Assembly (NCBI RefSeq): GCF_000308775.1
Contig: NZ_BAGJ01000071.1
Location: 1 to 64,000 of the forward strand
DNA: 64,000 nt
Source of the DNA: Nocardia testacea NBRC 100365
GTDB lineage: Bacteria; Actinomycetota; Actinomycetes; Mycobacteriales; Mycobacteriaceae
Reading direction: 5' to 3'
Within the stretch, counting starts at the first letter, position 1. Each line of letters begins with the position of its first letter. The notes under the pieces are model-generated. The model had not been told where the DNA came from. It saw only the letters and a program-made list of their open reading frames with translations, and did not search any database. Shown here one piece after another: positions 7,842 to 17,768 of this stretch. The translations under genes and the position numbers were made by a program.

Positions 7842-9089
7842 GTGCTCGGTTCGATATGGCTGTCGGGTGCCCCCCGGCGCGGACGCACGGTACGCGGAAT
7901 AGCGAGTATCGGGGCCGCCGCCGTGCTGGTCCTGACCGGATGTGGTGACAAGACCACCGAGAATGCGGATACGTCGAATGCGGGGGGACTGTCCATCCAG
8001 CCGCTGATGCAGATCGACTCGGCGGGTAAGGAAGTACCGTCCGCCGATACCGCCGCCGCGGCCGATCCGGCCGGCAACGGGGCGGCGACCTGCCCGCCGA
8101 CCACCACCATCGCCATGGCCGGCGCGCTGACCGGCCCCGACGCGGCGCTGGGCATCAATATCGTCAACGGCGTGAAACTGGCGCTGGACCAGCACAACAA
8201 GGCGAACCCGGGCTGTCAGATCAAGCTGAAGGAATACGACACCGAGGGCGATCCGCAGAAGGCCAGTCAGGTGATCCCGCAGATCGTGAACGATCCGTCG
8301 GTGATCGGTGTGGTCGGCCCCGCCTTCTCCGGCGAGACCAAGGCCACCGGTCAGATCCTCAGCGACGCCGGGCTGGTCGCGGTCTCCTCCTCGGCCACCA
8401 ATGCCACGCTGACGAAGAACGGCTGGAAGACCTTCTTCCGCGGCCTGGCCAATGACGACGTGCAGGGTCCCTCGGTGGCGAAGTACCTGGTCGGCACGGC
8501 CGGCTACAAGAAGGTGTGTGTGGTCCAGGACAACACCGATTACGGGGTGGGCCTGGCCCAGAGCATCACCGCCGGCCTGGGCGCGGCCGCCGATCCGGCC
8601 TGCGCGGCCAGTATCAAGAAGGGCGACAAGGACTTCTCCGCCACCGTCACCAAGATCTCCGCCGCCCAGCCCGACGCGGTTTTCTACTCCGGGTACTACG
8701 CCGAGGCGGCGCCGTTGGTACAGCAGCTGCGCTCCGGTGGCGTGGACGCCACTTTCGTCGCCGCCGATGGCACCAACGATCCGCAGTTCGTCTCCCAGGC
8801 GGGCGGCTCGTCGGAAGGTGCGCTGCTGTCGTGCCCGTGCGGTCCCGGACCGGAGGAGTTCACCCGGGCCTATGAGGAACTGAACGGTCAGGCGCCGGGC
8901 GTGTACTCGGTGGAGGGTTACGACCTCACCACCATCCTCGCGGCCGGTATCGATGCCGGCAAACTCACCCGCCCCGCCCTGCTGGAGTTCGTCCGCGGCT
9001 ACAGCGGCGACGGTCTGGCCCGGCACTACCAGTGGAATGCCGACGGAGAACTGTCCTCCGCGCTGATCTGGGTCTACAAGGTCGGATAA
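7842..9089 (+). CDS. livK: Branched-chain amino acid ABC transporter, substrate-binding lipoprotein
   Basis: This 415-residue lipoprotein captures branched-chain amino acids or a related ligand outside the membrane and delivers it to LivH/LivM. The signal peptide ends with the lipobox LVLTGC (lipidated Cys34). A Ser/Thr/Ala linker follows, and then the Peripla_BP_6 fold with ATCPPTTTIAMAGALTGPDA at its first strand and GVVGPAFSGETKA in the ligand cleft. Cys pairs in the mature protein suggest disulphides. GTG 7842 sits behind AGGGGT. It is the first gene of livK-H-M-G-F and is separated from livH by a 17-bp-stem hairpin, which probably lets the binding protein be made in excess. Exact substrate is not readable from sequence. 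Confidence 0.9.
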   Translation: MLGSIWLSGAPRRGRTVRGIASIGAAAVLVLTGCGDKTTENADTSNAGGLSIQPLMQIDSAGKEVPSADTAAAADPAGNGAATCPPTTTIAMAGALTGPDAALGINIVNGVKLALDQHNKANPGCQIKLKEYDTEGDPQKASQVIPQIVNDPSVIGVVGPAFSGETKATGQILSDAGLVAVSSSATNATLTKNGWKTFFRGLANDDVQGPSVAKYLVGTAGYKKVCVVQDNTDYGVGLAQSITAGLGAAADPACAASIKKGDKDFSATVTKISAAQPDAVFYSGYYAEAAPLVQQLRSGGVDATFVAADGTNDPQFVSQAGGSSEGALLSCPCGPGPEEFTRAYEELNGQAPGVYSVEGYDLTTILAAGIDAGKLTRPALLEFVRGYSGDGLARHYQWNADGELSSALIWVYKVG

Positions 9090-9099
9090 CGGCCGGCGG

Positions 9100-9139
9100 G
9101 CGGTACGCGCCACCGGCACCGGCCGGTGGCGCGTACCGC
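9100..9139 (+). terminator. Strong stem-loop between livK and livH (partial terminator or mRNA stabiliser)
   Basis: A perfect 17-bp stem (GCGGTACGCGCCACCGG at 9100-9116 with 9123-9139) closes a 6-base loop, 10 bases after the livK stop codon. The following genes clearly belong to the same transporter, so the element probably acts as a leaky terminator or protects the livK message. Confidence 0.75.
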
Positions 9140-9184
9140 GCGCTGCTCGGGTGAGGGTCCGATGATGATGAGGGCGGATTTCCA

Positions 9185-10222
9185 ATGACAGCATCCTTGC
9201 CGGCCGCCGCGGCCGTACTGGCGCAGGGATCGATCGACTTCAACTACCAGGGTGTTATCGATCAGTTCTGGCGGCTCACGGTCGACGGTTTGTCCTACGG
9301 CGCGATATATGCGCTGGTAGCGGTGGGGTACACCCTGGTCTACGGCGTACTCCGATTGATCAATTTCGCGCATTCCGAAGTGTTCATGCTCGGCATGTTC
9401 GGGCAGTACGTGGGCCTGATGCTGCTGGGGTTCGCGCCGAGCGGCAATGTCTACAGCCAGGGCGTGATCCTCACGGTGACCTATATGGGCCTGGCGATGA
9501 TCTTCGGAATGGCGGTGTCCGGGGCGGCCGCGGTCGGTTTGGAGCGTGCGGCCTATCGGCCGCTGCGCCGCCGCGGCGCCAAACCACTGACCTTCCTGAT
9601 CACCGCGATCGGTATGTCGTTCGTACTCCAGGAGTTCGTGCACTTCGTACTGCCGAAGCTGTGGCCGGACCTGGGCGGTACCAATGCACAGCAGCCGATC
9701 ATGCTGGTCGAACCGACGGTGCAGTTCACCATCGGCGGCGCGGACGTCACCAATGTGACGCTGGTGATCGTGGTGTCGGCGGTGACACTGGCCGTCCTGG
9801 CCGAGGTGCTCATCAACCGCACCCGGTTCGGGCGCGGGATCCGCGCGGTGGCCCAGGATCCCGATACCGCCACGCTGATGGGGGTTTCGCGGGAACGGGT
9901 CATCATGTTGACCTTCCTCATCGGCGGTCTGCTGGCCGGCGCCGCCGCGATGCTGTACGTGATGAAGATTCCCAACGCCATCATCTTCTCCGGCGGGTTC
10001 GTGCTCGGTATCAAGGCGTTCAGTGCCGCGGTGCTGGGCGGTATCGGCAATCTGCGCGGCGCTCTGCTCGGCGGTCTGCTGCTGGGCCTGGTCGAGAACT
10101 ACGGCCAGATGCTGTTCGGCACCGAATGGCGTGACGTGGTGGCGTTCGTGGTGCTGGTGCTGGTGCTGTTCTTCCGGCCCACCGGCATTCTCGGTGAGAG
10201 TCTCGGGAGGGCCCGCACATGA
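9185..10222 (+). CDS. livH: Branched-chain amino acid ABC transporter, permease LivH
   Basis: A 345-residue inner-membrane permease with about eight hydrophobic segments. Family hallmarks are LSYGAIYALVAVGYTLVYGVLRLINFAHSE near residues 37-65 and the cytoplasmic ATPase-contact loop with RAVAQDPDTATLMGV. The C-terminal GGIGNLRGALLGGLLLGLVE is also typical. The N-terminus carries a short hydrophobic start (SLPAAAAVLAQG), so the protein may have an extra targeting segment. ATG 9185 was chosen as the first start of the frame. The end overlaps livM by four bases (ATGA), indicating translational coupling. Confidence 0.93.
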   Translation: MTASLPAAAAVLAQGSIDFNYQGVIDQFWRLTVDGLSYGAIYALVAVGYTLVYGVLRLINFAHSEVFMLGMFGQYVGLMLLGFAPSGNVYSQGVILTVTYMGLAMIFGMAVSGAAAVGLERAAYRPLRRRGAKPLTFLITAIGMSFVLQEFVHFVLPKLWPDLGGTNAQQPIMLVEPTVQFTIGGADVTNVTLVIVVSAVTLAVLAEVLINRTRFGRGIRAVAQDPDTATLMGVSRERVIMLTFLIGGLLAGAAAMLYVMKIPNAIIFSGGFVLGIKAFSAAVLGGIGNLRGALLGGLLLGLVENYGQMLFGTEWRDVVAFVVLVLVLFFRPTGILGESLGRART

Positions 10223-11613
10223 GTACGGTGCAGATCGAGAAGGCCGCGGGGCACGGTCTGGGCGACGAGATCCGCGCCTGGTGGGCCGGGCTGAGCCGGC
10301 CGGCGCAGTGGGCGGTGGGCATTCCCGCGCTCGCCGTGCTGGCGCTGCTGCCGTTGTTCCCGCCGCCGCTGCTGGACACCCCGGGGACCAGTTTCGGCGG
10401 GGTCATGGCGCAGTTCGCCATGTACGCCCTGATCGCCATCGGCCTGAACGTGGTGGTCGGTCAGGCCGGGCTGCTGGACCTCGGATATGTCGGCTTCTAC
10501 GCGGTCGGCGCCTATACCGTCGGGCTGCTGACCAGCCCGAACAGTCCGTGGAACCAGACCGACGGCGGCTGGCTGCACTCCGATTGGGCATGGCTGGCCT
10601 GCGTTCCGCTGGCCATCCTGGTCACCGCGGTGTCCGGCCTCATCCTCGGTTCGCCGACGCTGCGGTTGCGCGGGGATTATCTGGCCATCGTGACCCTCGG
10701 TTTCGGTGAGATCGTCCGCCTGCTCGCCGACAACCTGGGTGAACTCACCAACGGCAGCCTGGGTCTGTCCGGAATCGCCTATCCGCATATCGGCGAATCG
10801 GAAACCCGGCCCAACGGCGTGTTCTCGGCCGGCAATGTCGGTAACCCGGACAGTGCCGACCTGCTCGACCGCGCCAACTCCGGGACCTGGTGGTACTGGG
10901 TCGGCATCCTCGCCGTGGTGGCGGTGCTGCTGCTGGTCGGCAATCTGGAGCGCAGCCGGGTCGGCCGGGCGTGGGTGGCCATTCGCGAGGACGAGGACGC
11001 CGCGGAGATCATGGGCGTCCCCACCTTCAAGTTCAAATTGTGGGCGTTCATGATCGGCGCCGGGATCGGTGGCCTGTCCGGGGCCCTGTTCGCGGGGCAG
11101 GTCCAGTTCATCAATCCCACCGGGTTCAACATCATCAATTCGATGCTGTTCCTGTGCGCGGTGGTGATCGGCGGCCAGGGCAACAAACTCGGGGTGATCG
11201 TCGGGGCCTTCCTGGTGGTCTACCTGCCGAACCGGTTGATGTCGGTGGAGATCACCGACGACGAGACCACCGGATACGTCCAGCTCGTGGTCGCGGTGGT
11301 GGTGGTCGCGGCGCTGACGGTGGGCTGGCGGCTGCGCGCCCGGCGGCTGGCCGGACCGTGGCGCTGGGGGTATCTCGCGGTGACCGTGCTGGCGGCGGTG
11401 TACGCCGTGCTCCTGCTGAGCAGTGTGCTCATGTTCTATTCCGGGGGTGCGCAGAGTCTCGGTGACCTCAAATATCTGTACTTCGGAATCGCACTGGTGG
11501 TGATGATGATCCTGCGACCCCAGGGCCTGTTCCCGGTCCGGCAGAAACTGCTCGCCTACGGCCGCCAGATCGTGCGGGCCGTCCGCCGGCCCACCGGGGA
11601 GGTGACGTCGTGA
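10219..11613 (+). CDS. livM: Branched-chain amino acid ABC transporter, permease LivM
   Basis: The 464-residue partner permease of LivH. The family core includes ALIAIGLNVVVGQAGLLDLGYVGFYAVGAY (residues ~70-100) and GDYLAIVTLGFGEIVRLLADN, followed by the ATPase-contact loop AIREDEDAAEIMGV. An additional ~100-residue hydrophobic C-terminal part (GWRLRARRLAGPWRWGYLA onward) exceeds the usual ~320-420 residues and adds two or three membrane spans. Start and stop overlap the neighbours by four bases each (ATGA with livH, GTGA with livG). Confidence 0.92.
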   Translation: MSTVQIEKAAGHGLGDEIRAWWAGLSRPAQWAVGIPALAVLALLPLFPPPLLDTPGTSFGGVMAQFAMYALIAIGLNVVVGQAGLLDLGYVGFYAVGAYTVGLLTSPNSPWNQTDGGWLHSDWAWLACVPLAILVTAVSGLILGSPTLRLRGDYLAIVTLGFGEIVRLLADNLGELTNGSLGLSGIAYPHIGESETRPNGVFSAGNVGNPDSADLLDRANSGTWWYWVGILAVVAVLLLVGNLERSRVGRAWVAIREDEDAAEIMGVPTFKFKLWAFMIGAGIGGLSGALFAGQVQFINPTGFNIINSMLFLCAVVIGGQGNKLGVIVGAFLVVYLPNRLMSVEITDDETTGYVQLVVAVVVVAALTVGWRLRARRLAGPWRWGYLAVTVLAAVYAVLLLSSVLMFYSGGAQSLGDLKYLYFGIALVVMMILRPQGLFPVRQKLLAYGRQIVRAVRRPTGEVTS

Positions 11614-12652
11614 CCGGGCCGAACGCGGGGGACGCGCTGTTCGACAATGAGGACCTGGCCGCCGGATACGCGGCCGGGCAGCCGGTCGAATCGGCCGGTG
11701 AGGTCGATGTGACCGCTGTCGATCCGGCGCTGGCCGACGCGGCGACGGTGGCCGAGGTGGTGGCCGCGCACCGGGAGATCCGCACCGAGGTCGGGGCGCC
11801 GCTGCTGCGTACCGAGAATCTCACCGTGAAATTCGGCGGGCTCACGGCTCTCGAGGCGGTGAGTTTCGAGATCCGGCGCGGTGAGATCCTGGGCCTCATC
11901 GGGCCCAACGGTGCCGGGAAGACCACCTGTTTCAACGCGATCACCGGGGTGTACCGGCCCGCCGCGGGCGCGGTGTACTTCGACGGGAAACCGCTCACCA
12001 AGAGCAAACGTAACGCGATCACCCGGCTCGGGATCGCCCGGACCTTCCAGAACGTGCGGCTCTTCGGCGAGATGACCGCGCTGGAGAACGTGGTGGTGGG
12101 CACCGACGCCCGGCACCGGACCTCGGTGCCCGGGGCGATCCTGCGGACGCGGCGGCATCGCCGGGAGGAACGCGACGCGCTCGAACGCGGGATGGCGCTG
12201 CTGGAGTTCGTGGGGATCGCGCCGCGCGCGGTGGAGAAGGCGCGCAATCTCTCCTACGGCGATCAGCGGCGCCTCGAGATCGCGCGGGCGCTGGCGACCG
12301 AACCCAAACTGCTGTGCCTGGACGAGCCGGCCGCCGGGTTCAATCCCAGCGAGAAATCCGCCCTCATGGACCTGATCCGCAAAATCCGCGACGACGGCTT
12401 CACCGTGCTGCTGATCGAGCACGATATGCGGCTGGTGATGGGGGTTACCGATCGGATCGTGGTGCTGGAGTTCGGGCGCAAGATCGCCGACGGTCTGCCC
12501 GAGCAGATCCGCGCCGATCCCGCGGTTATCGCCGCCTACCTGGGCGTACCCGACGAGGAGCTGACCTCGGCGGATATCTCGGTGTCCACGGCGGCGCTGC
12601 GCGCGGAGCAGGACGCGGCCGGCGATACCGGGCGCGGAGCGGAGGAGCGGGA

Positions 12653-12656
<4 letters not shown>
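11610..12656 (+). CDS. livG: Branched-chain amino acid ABC transporter, ATPase LivG
   Basis: A 348-residue ATP-binding subunit. Walker A is GPNGAGKTTCFNAI and a Q-loop follows in RTFQNVRLF. The ABC signature is degenerate (LSYGDQRRLEIARAL), as usual for LivG, and Walker B is LLCLDEPAAGFNP. The first ~65 residues (acidic, GTG start) precede the ABC fold and are longer than in most LivG proteins; a short C-terminal acidic tail follows. The GTGA overlap with livM and the four-base overlap with livF indicate a coupled operon. It should pair with LivF as a heterodimer below LivH/LivM. Confidence 0.93.
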
Positions 12657-13417
<761 letters not shown>

Positions 13418-13562
13418 GGTCGGCCACCGACTTCCGGGCGGACCTTCGGTCACCGGGCCTCGGAGGCGCGTGGGAGGCCGGGTAAATATCCGCCGGGGCG
13501 GCTCCGGCCCCGGATGGTGTCAGCGGAGGCGAGCCGGAACCGAGTGGCGTCGGCGGGCCGGT

Positions 13563-13607
13563 GCGGTACCAGGTGGGTCGGCTCGAGCCGACGCGGTACC
13601 AGGTGGG
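13563..13607. repeat. Direct repeat pair flanking a palindrome
   Basis: Two identical 15-base copies (GCGGTACCAGGTGGG), 30 bases apart start to start, flank a perfect 14-base palindrome. Function is unknown; a protein-binding site or degenerate repeat element are both possible. Confidence 0.6.
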
Positions 13608-13798
13608 CGGTCCGGTATGGGGTGGCTCCGGCTCGGGACGGCCCAGTTGTCGGGCGTCGGCGGGGCCGGTCCGAGGTGGGGGCGGTGCGGAATCGGGAAT
13701 GGCCCGGTGACAGGGCGCCGCCGTGGCCCATCGGATACGGGACGGCACCGGCCCGGGCCGACCTGGTACGGGTGTGGGCGGGTGTCGGTGGGGGTCCC

Positions 13799-13804
13799 TA
13801 GACT
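13799..13804 (+). promoter_or_regulatory. Probable -10 box of leaderless polA transcript
   Basis: TAGACT lies eight bases before the chosen GTG start of polA (13813) and no Shine-Dalgarno sequence intervenes. Transcription should begin at the start codon. Confidence 0.5.
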
Positions 13805-13812
13805 CTCGGGGT

Positions 13813-16554
13813 GTGACCTCACCGACCACTGCGCAGCCGACGACCTCCGCCTCCGCCGCCCCGGGTTCCTCGGGAGAGCGGCCCACGCTGCTGCTACTGG
13901 ACGGGCATTCGCTGGCCTACCGGGCCTTCTTCGCGCTGCCCGCGGAGAATTTCCAGACGGTCACCGGGCAGACCACCAACGCGGTATACGGGTTCACCGC
14001 CATGCTCATCAATCTGCTGCGCGACGAGAAACCGACCCATGTGGCGGCCGCTTTCGACGTCTCCCGGCAGACCTTCCGGGTGGAGGCCTACCCGGAGTAC
14101 AAGGCGAACCGGTCGGCGACTCCCGATGAATTCCGCGGGCAGGTCGAGCTCACCAAAGAGGTGCTGGGGGCGCTCGGTATCCCGGTGATGGCCATCGAGG
14201 GGTACGAGGCCGACGACATCATCGCCACCCTCACCACCCAGGCCGTCCCGCAGGGGTACCGGGTCCTGGTGGTCACCGGCGACCGTGACTCGATCCAGCT
14301 GGTCTGTGACGATGTGACGGTGCTGTACCCCCGCAAAGGGGTCTCCGACCTCACCCGCTTCACCCCCGAGGAGGTCGAGAAGAAGTACGGGCTCACCCCG
14401 GCGCAGTACCCGGATTACGCGGCCCTGCGCGGTGACCCCAGCGACAATCTCCCCGGTATCCCGGGCGTGGGGGAGAAGACCGCCGCCAAATGGATCCGGG
14501 AGTACGGCGATCTGAACACCCTCGTGGACAAGGTGGACGAGGTCCGCGGCAAGGTTGGCGATGCGCTGCGTGCCAATCTGAGCAGTGTGGTGCTCAACCG
14601 GCAGCTCACCGAGATGGTTCGCGATGTCCCGCTGCCCTATACCCCGGATCAGCTGGCCCAGGGGGCCTGGAACCGGGAGCGGATCCACCAGCTCTTCGAC
14701 GATCTGGAATTCCGGGTACTGCGCGATCGGCTCTTCGAAACCCTGGCCCCACCGACCGTGGAGGCCGAATCGGGTTTCGAGATCAGCGGGCAGACGCTGG
14801 AACCGGGCAGTGTGGCGGACTGGCTCGCCGAGCACGCGAAATCCGGTGCCCGGCACGGCCTTTCCCTGTCGGGTACGACCACGCCCGCGGCCGGTGACGT
14901 GCGGGCGCTCGCCATCGCCGCCGCCGACGGCGAATCCGCCTACATCGATATCACCGCCCTCACCGCCGAGGACGAATCGGCGCTCGGCGCCTGGCTCACC
15001 GATACCTCGCATCGCAAGGCCTTGCACGAGGCCAAGGGCGCGCTGCACGCGCTGCGCGGTCGCGGCTGGACGCTGGGCGGTCTGAGTAGCGATACCGCGC
15101 TGGCGGCCTATCTGGTCCGGCCGGGGCAGCGCAGCTTCAACCTCGACGATCTGTCGCTGCGGTACCTGCACCGGGAACTGCGCACCGAGACCGAGGCCGC
15201 GCCGCAACTCTCCCTGCTCGACGCCGAGGACGCGGTCGACGCCGAACTCGCGCAGAACGAGATGCTGCGCGCCCGCGCGGTCGCCGATCTGGCCGACGCC
15301 CTGGACGAAGCGCTTGCCGAGATCGAATCCACGCCGCTGCTCGACGAGATGGAACTGCCGCTGCTCGGCGTGCTCGCCGAACTCGAGGACGCCGGTATCG
15401 CCGTCGACACCGATCAGCTCGGCGAATTGCAGCGGCAGTTCGCGGACAAGGTCGCCGAGGCCGCGAACGCGGCCTACGACGTGATCGGTAAGCAGATCAA
15501 TCTCGGGTCCCCGAAACAGCTACAGGTCGTGCTGTTCGACGAACTCGATATGCCCAAGACCAAGCGCACCAAGACCGGCTACACCACCGACGCGGACGCG
15601 CTGGAATCGCTCTACGAGAAGACCGAGCATCCCTTCCTGCAGCATCTGCTCGCCCACCGCGACGCCACCCGCCTCAAGGTCACCGTGGACGGCCTGCTGA
15701 AATCCGTGGCCGACGACGGCCGGATCCACACGACCTTCAACCAGACCATCGCGGCCACCGGGCGGCTGTCGTCCACCGAACCGAACCTGCAGAACATTCC
15801 GATCCGCACCGACACCGGCCGGATGATCCGTGACACCTTCGTGGTGGGTCCGGGCTACGAGTCGCTGATGACCGCCGACTACAGCCAGATCGAGATGCGG
15901 ATCATGGCCCACCTCTCCGGTGACGAGGGCCTGATCGAAGCCTTCAACTCCGGCGAGGATCTGCACAGTTTCGTCGCCTCCAAGGCGTTCGACATCCCGA
16001 TCTCCGAGGTCTCCCCGGAGGTGCGCCGCCGGATCAAGGCCATGTCCTACGGCCTCGCGTACGGCCTGAGCTCCTACGGTCTGTCCGCCCAGTTGAAGAT
16101 CAGCACCCAGGAGGCGAAGGAGCAGATGGACATCTACTTCGCCCGGTTCGGCGGTATCCGCGACTATCTGCACGCCGTGGTGGAGCAGGCCCGCAAGGTG
16201 GGCTACACGCAGACCCTCTTCGGCCGCCGCCGCTACCTGCCCGACCTCGACCACAGCAACCGGCAGCGCCGCGAGGCCGCCGAGCGGATGGCGCTCAACG
16301 CCCCGATCCAGGGCACCGCCGCCGATATCATCAAGGTCGCGATGATCAATGTGCACACTGCGCTCACGGAGTCCGGGCTGCGTTCCAGAATGCTGTTGCA
16401 GATCCACGACGAGCTCGTCTTCGAGGTCGCGCCCGGCGAGCGGGAACAGTTGCAGGAGTTGGCCCGGGAGCAGATGGCCTCCGCCATCGAACTCTCGGTG
16501 CCGCTGAGTGTTTCGGTCGGCGTCGGACGCAGCTGGGACGCGGCGGCGCACTGA
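13813..16554 (+). CDS. polA: DNA polymerase I
   Basis: A 913-residue repair and gap-filling polymerase. Residues ~25-310 are the 5'-3' exonuclease, with LLLLDGHSLAYRAFFALP, the acidic EADDIIATL and VTGDRDSIQLV. Residues ~340-530 match the 3'-5' exonuclease fold, but the catalytic acidic motifs are not evident, as in other actinobacterial enzymes. The polymerase domain has motif A TADYSQIEMRIMAHLSGDE, motif B RRRIKAMSYGLAYG and motif C QIHDELVFEV. Motif B carries Tyr where E. coli has Phe762. GTG 13813 is chosen because the frame upstream is unlike a protein and a TAGACT -10 box lies eight bases before it. The downstream neighbour is not rpsA, unlike in M. tuberculosis. Confidence 0.97.
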   Translation: MTSPTTAQPTTSASAAPGSSGERPTLLLLDGHSLAYRAFFALPAENFQTVTGQTTNAVYGFTAMLINLLRDEKPTHVAAAFDVSRQTFRVEAYPEYKANRSATPDEFRGQVELTKEVLGALGIPVMAIEGYEADDIIATLTTQAVPQGYRVLVVTGDRDSIQLVCDDVTVLYPRKGVSDLTRFTPEEVEKKYGLTPAQYPDYAALRGDPSDNLPGIPGVGEKTAAKWIREYGDLNTLVDKVDEVRGKVGDALRANLSSVVLNRQLTEMVRDVPLPYTPDQLAQGAWNRERIHQLFDDLEFRVLRDRLFETLAPPTVEAESGFEISGQTLEPGSVADWLAEHAKSGARHGLSLSGTTTPAAGDVRALAIAAADGESAYIDITALTAEDESALGAWLTDTSHRKALHEAKGALHALRGRGWTLGGLSSDTALAAYLVRPGQRSFNLDDLSLRYLHRELRTETEAAPQLSLLDAEDAVDAELAQNEMLRARAVADLADALDEALAEIESTPLLDEMELPLLGVLAELEDAGIAVDTDQLGELQRQFADKVAEAANAAYDVIGKQINLGSPKQLQVVLFDELDMPKTKRTKTGYTTDADALESLYEKTEHPFLQHLLAHRDATRLKVTVDGLLKSVADDGRIHTTFNQTIAATGRLSSTEPNLQNIPIRTDTGRMIRDTFVVGPGYESLMTADYSQIEMRIMAHLSGDEGLIEAFNSGEDLHSFVASKAFDIPISEVSPEVRRRIKAMSYGLAYGLSSYGLSAQLKISTQEAKEQMDIYFARFGGIRDYLHAVVEQARKVGYTQTLFGRRRYLPDLDHSNRQRREAAERMALNAPIQGTAADIIKVAMINVHTALTESGLRSRMLLQIHDELVFEVAPGEREQLQELAREQMASAIELSVPLSVSVGVGRSWDAAAH

Positions 16555-16583
16555 GTCGTGCGCGGCCGCGGCGGTCGCCGGCG

Positions 16584-16611
16584 CCCGCCCGGATCGATGA
16601 TCGTGGGCGGG
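16584..16611 (+). terminator. Probable terminator after polA
   Basis: CCCGCCC (16584-16590) pairs with GGGCGGG (16605-16611), and the 14-base loop itself holds a GATC-GAT-GATC mini-hairpin. It lies 30 bases after the polA stop codon. Confidence 0.5.
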
Positions 16612-16976
16612 ACCGGCCGGTGCCGTGCGGTCCGGGCCGGGCAGCGGCCGTGACCGATCCGGGCCGCGAGGCGCCGGCCGCTCGTGCCGATCCGCGTTCC
16701 GGAAGGCGGGATGGACGGCGTCTGCTCCTCGATCAGTGGAGTATTCGGCGCGTGGCCTGTGCCCGGTACCGGGCACAGCTGTTTATGATGCTCCGCGAGT
16801 ACTGCTCACCGACTCATCGGCGAATCTCGGGGCGGTACGGATAGTGGCTTCGGCGGTAATCGCCCTGGAAATCGGGTTCGTTGCGCGATCCGGATTTCGT
16901 GACAGTCGGCGGTGTCCGAGTTCGTTGAATTTTCGTTCGTGTGAATTCTCGATCCGAACATGAGGACTGGAGCACG
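16612..16976. other. Intergenic region before the MspA-like porin gene
   Basis: No gene is supported. The last ~200 bases are richer in A+T than their surroundings (for example GTTGAATTTTCGTTCGTGTGAATTC at 16923-16947 in parts) and probably contain the porin promoter. I cannot fix its -35 and -10 boxes. Confidence 0.45.
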
Positions 16977-17768
16977 ATGAACCGCAAGTATTCATCCATT
17001 GTGGCCACGCTCGCCGCGGCGATATCGGCCGCCACCGGCGCTGTCTCCACCGTCGATACCGCGGCGCAGGCGGCGCCGGGGGAAATCACCTCCGGTGGGC
17101 TGCGCGTGGTGGCGTCCGCGAATTCCAGTAATTCCGAGCCGTCCGGTGACACGGCGATGGGGGTGCCCTTCGCGCACGCGGTGAAGGTGTCCGGGGACTT
17201 CTCGGTCGCCGCCGACGGCGGCGCACCGCTGCGCGGCGGTGAGATCGTCGCCGGCTATCTGCTGGGCTGCGCAGTCGATATAGCCAACGGTATCTCGGTC
17301 GCCATCGCGCCGAGTGTCGCTGTCGCCACCGAGGTCGCACCTGAGGTGGGTGTCGATCTCGGGGTCGATCTCGGTCTCGGAGCGATCGAACCGCCTGCGG
17401 TCGAGCCGGACCCCGAGGGGGACGGACCGCCGACGATCGATCCCAACCTCGACCTGGTGACACCGCCCGAGGTCGGCGTCAGTGCCGGTGTGAATGCCGG
17501 CCTGGCACAGGCCTTCGGTATCGAGAACGGCCTCGCCGGCGAGCTCGCGGTCAACCTGGCGCCCGGCACGGTGACGACGGCCGTGATCGGCGCGGCGGAA
17601 CTCGACGAGGAGTCGACCTTCCCGTACACCTTCGCGCACAGCAATACCCCGTTGCAGGTCAACGGCTGTCTGTCCCCGGCCTCGGCCATGCCGTTCGTCA
17701 CCGTGCGCGCCGATACCCCCGGCGGCACCGTGCAGACGACGGGTTACGGGACCTCGTTCACGTTCTGA
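16977..17768 (+). CDS. MspA-family porin, secreted
   Basis: This 263-residue protein has a cleavable signal peptide of about 30 residues (positively charged MNRKYSS, then an Ala-rich core). The mature part follows the MspA layout: MGVPFAHAVKVSGDF and EIVAGYLLGCAVDIANGIS strands early, and a late VNLAPGTVTTAVIGAAEL strand. It closes with the family-typical end (MPFVTVRADT, then a TGYGTSFTF terminus). Such proteins assemble as octameric channels in the mycolic-acid outer membrane for small hydrophilic solutes. Unusual is a ~45-residue acidic, Pro/Val-rich insert (DLGVDLGLGAIEPPAVEPD, onward) in the middle. There are also two Cys residues in the mature protein. ATG 16977 has GAGGACTGGAG upstream. 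No partner genes are adjacent. Confidence 0.82.
   Translation: MNRKYSSIVATLAAAISAATGAVSTVDTAAQAAPGEITSGGLRVVASANSSNSEPSGDTAMGVPFAHAVKVSGDFSVAADGGAPLRGGEIVAGYLLGCAVDIANGISVAIAPSVAVATEVAPEVGVDLGVDLGLGAIEPPAVEPDPEGDGPPTIDPNLDLVTPPEVGVSAGVNAGLAQAFGIENGLAGELAVNLAPGTVTTAVIGAAELDEESTFPYTFAHSNTPLQVNGCLSPASAMPFVTVRADTPGGTVQTTGYGTSFTF

Larger units (their letters stand above)
13418..13812. other. 395-base intergenic region with short repeats upstream of polA
   Basis: No convincing gene is visible. The 15-mer GCGGTACCAGGTGGG occurs at 13563-13577 and again at 13593-13607. Between the copies lies the perfect 14-bp palindrome TCGGCTCGAGCCGA (13578-13591). Similar purine-rich G+GTGGG words recur to 13790. 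The polA -10 box lies at the end. Confidence 0.5.
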
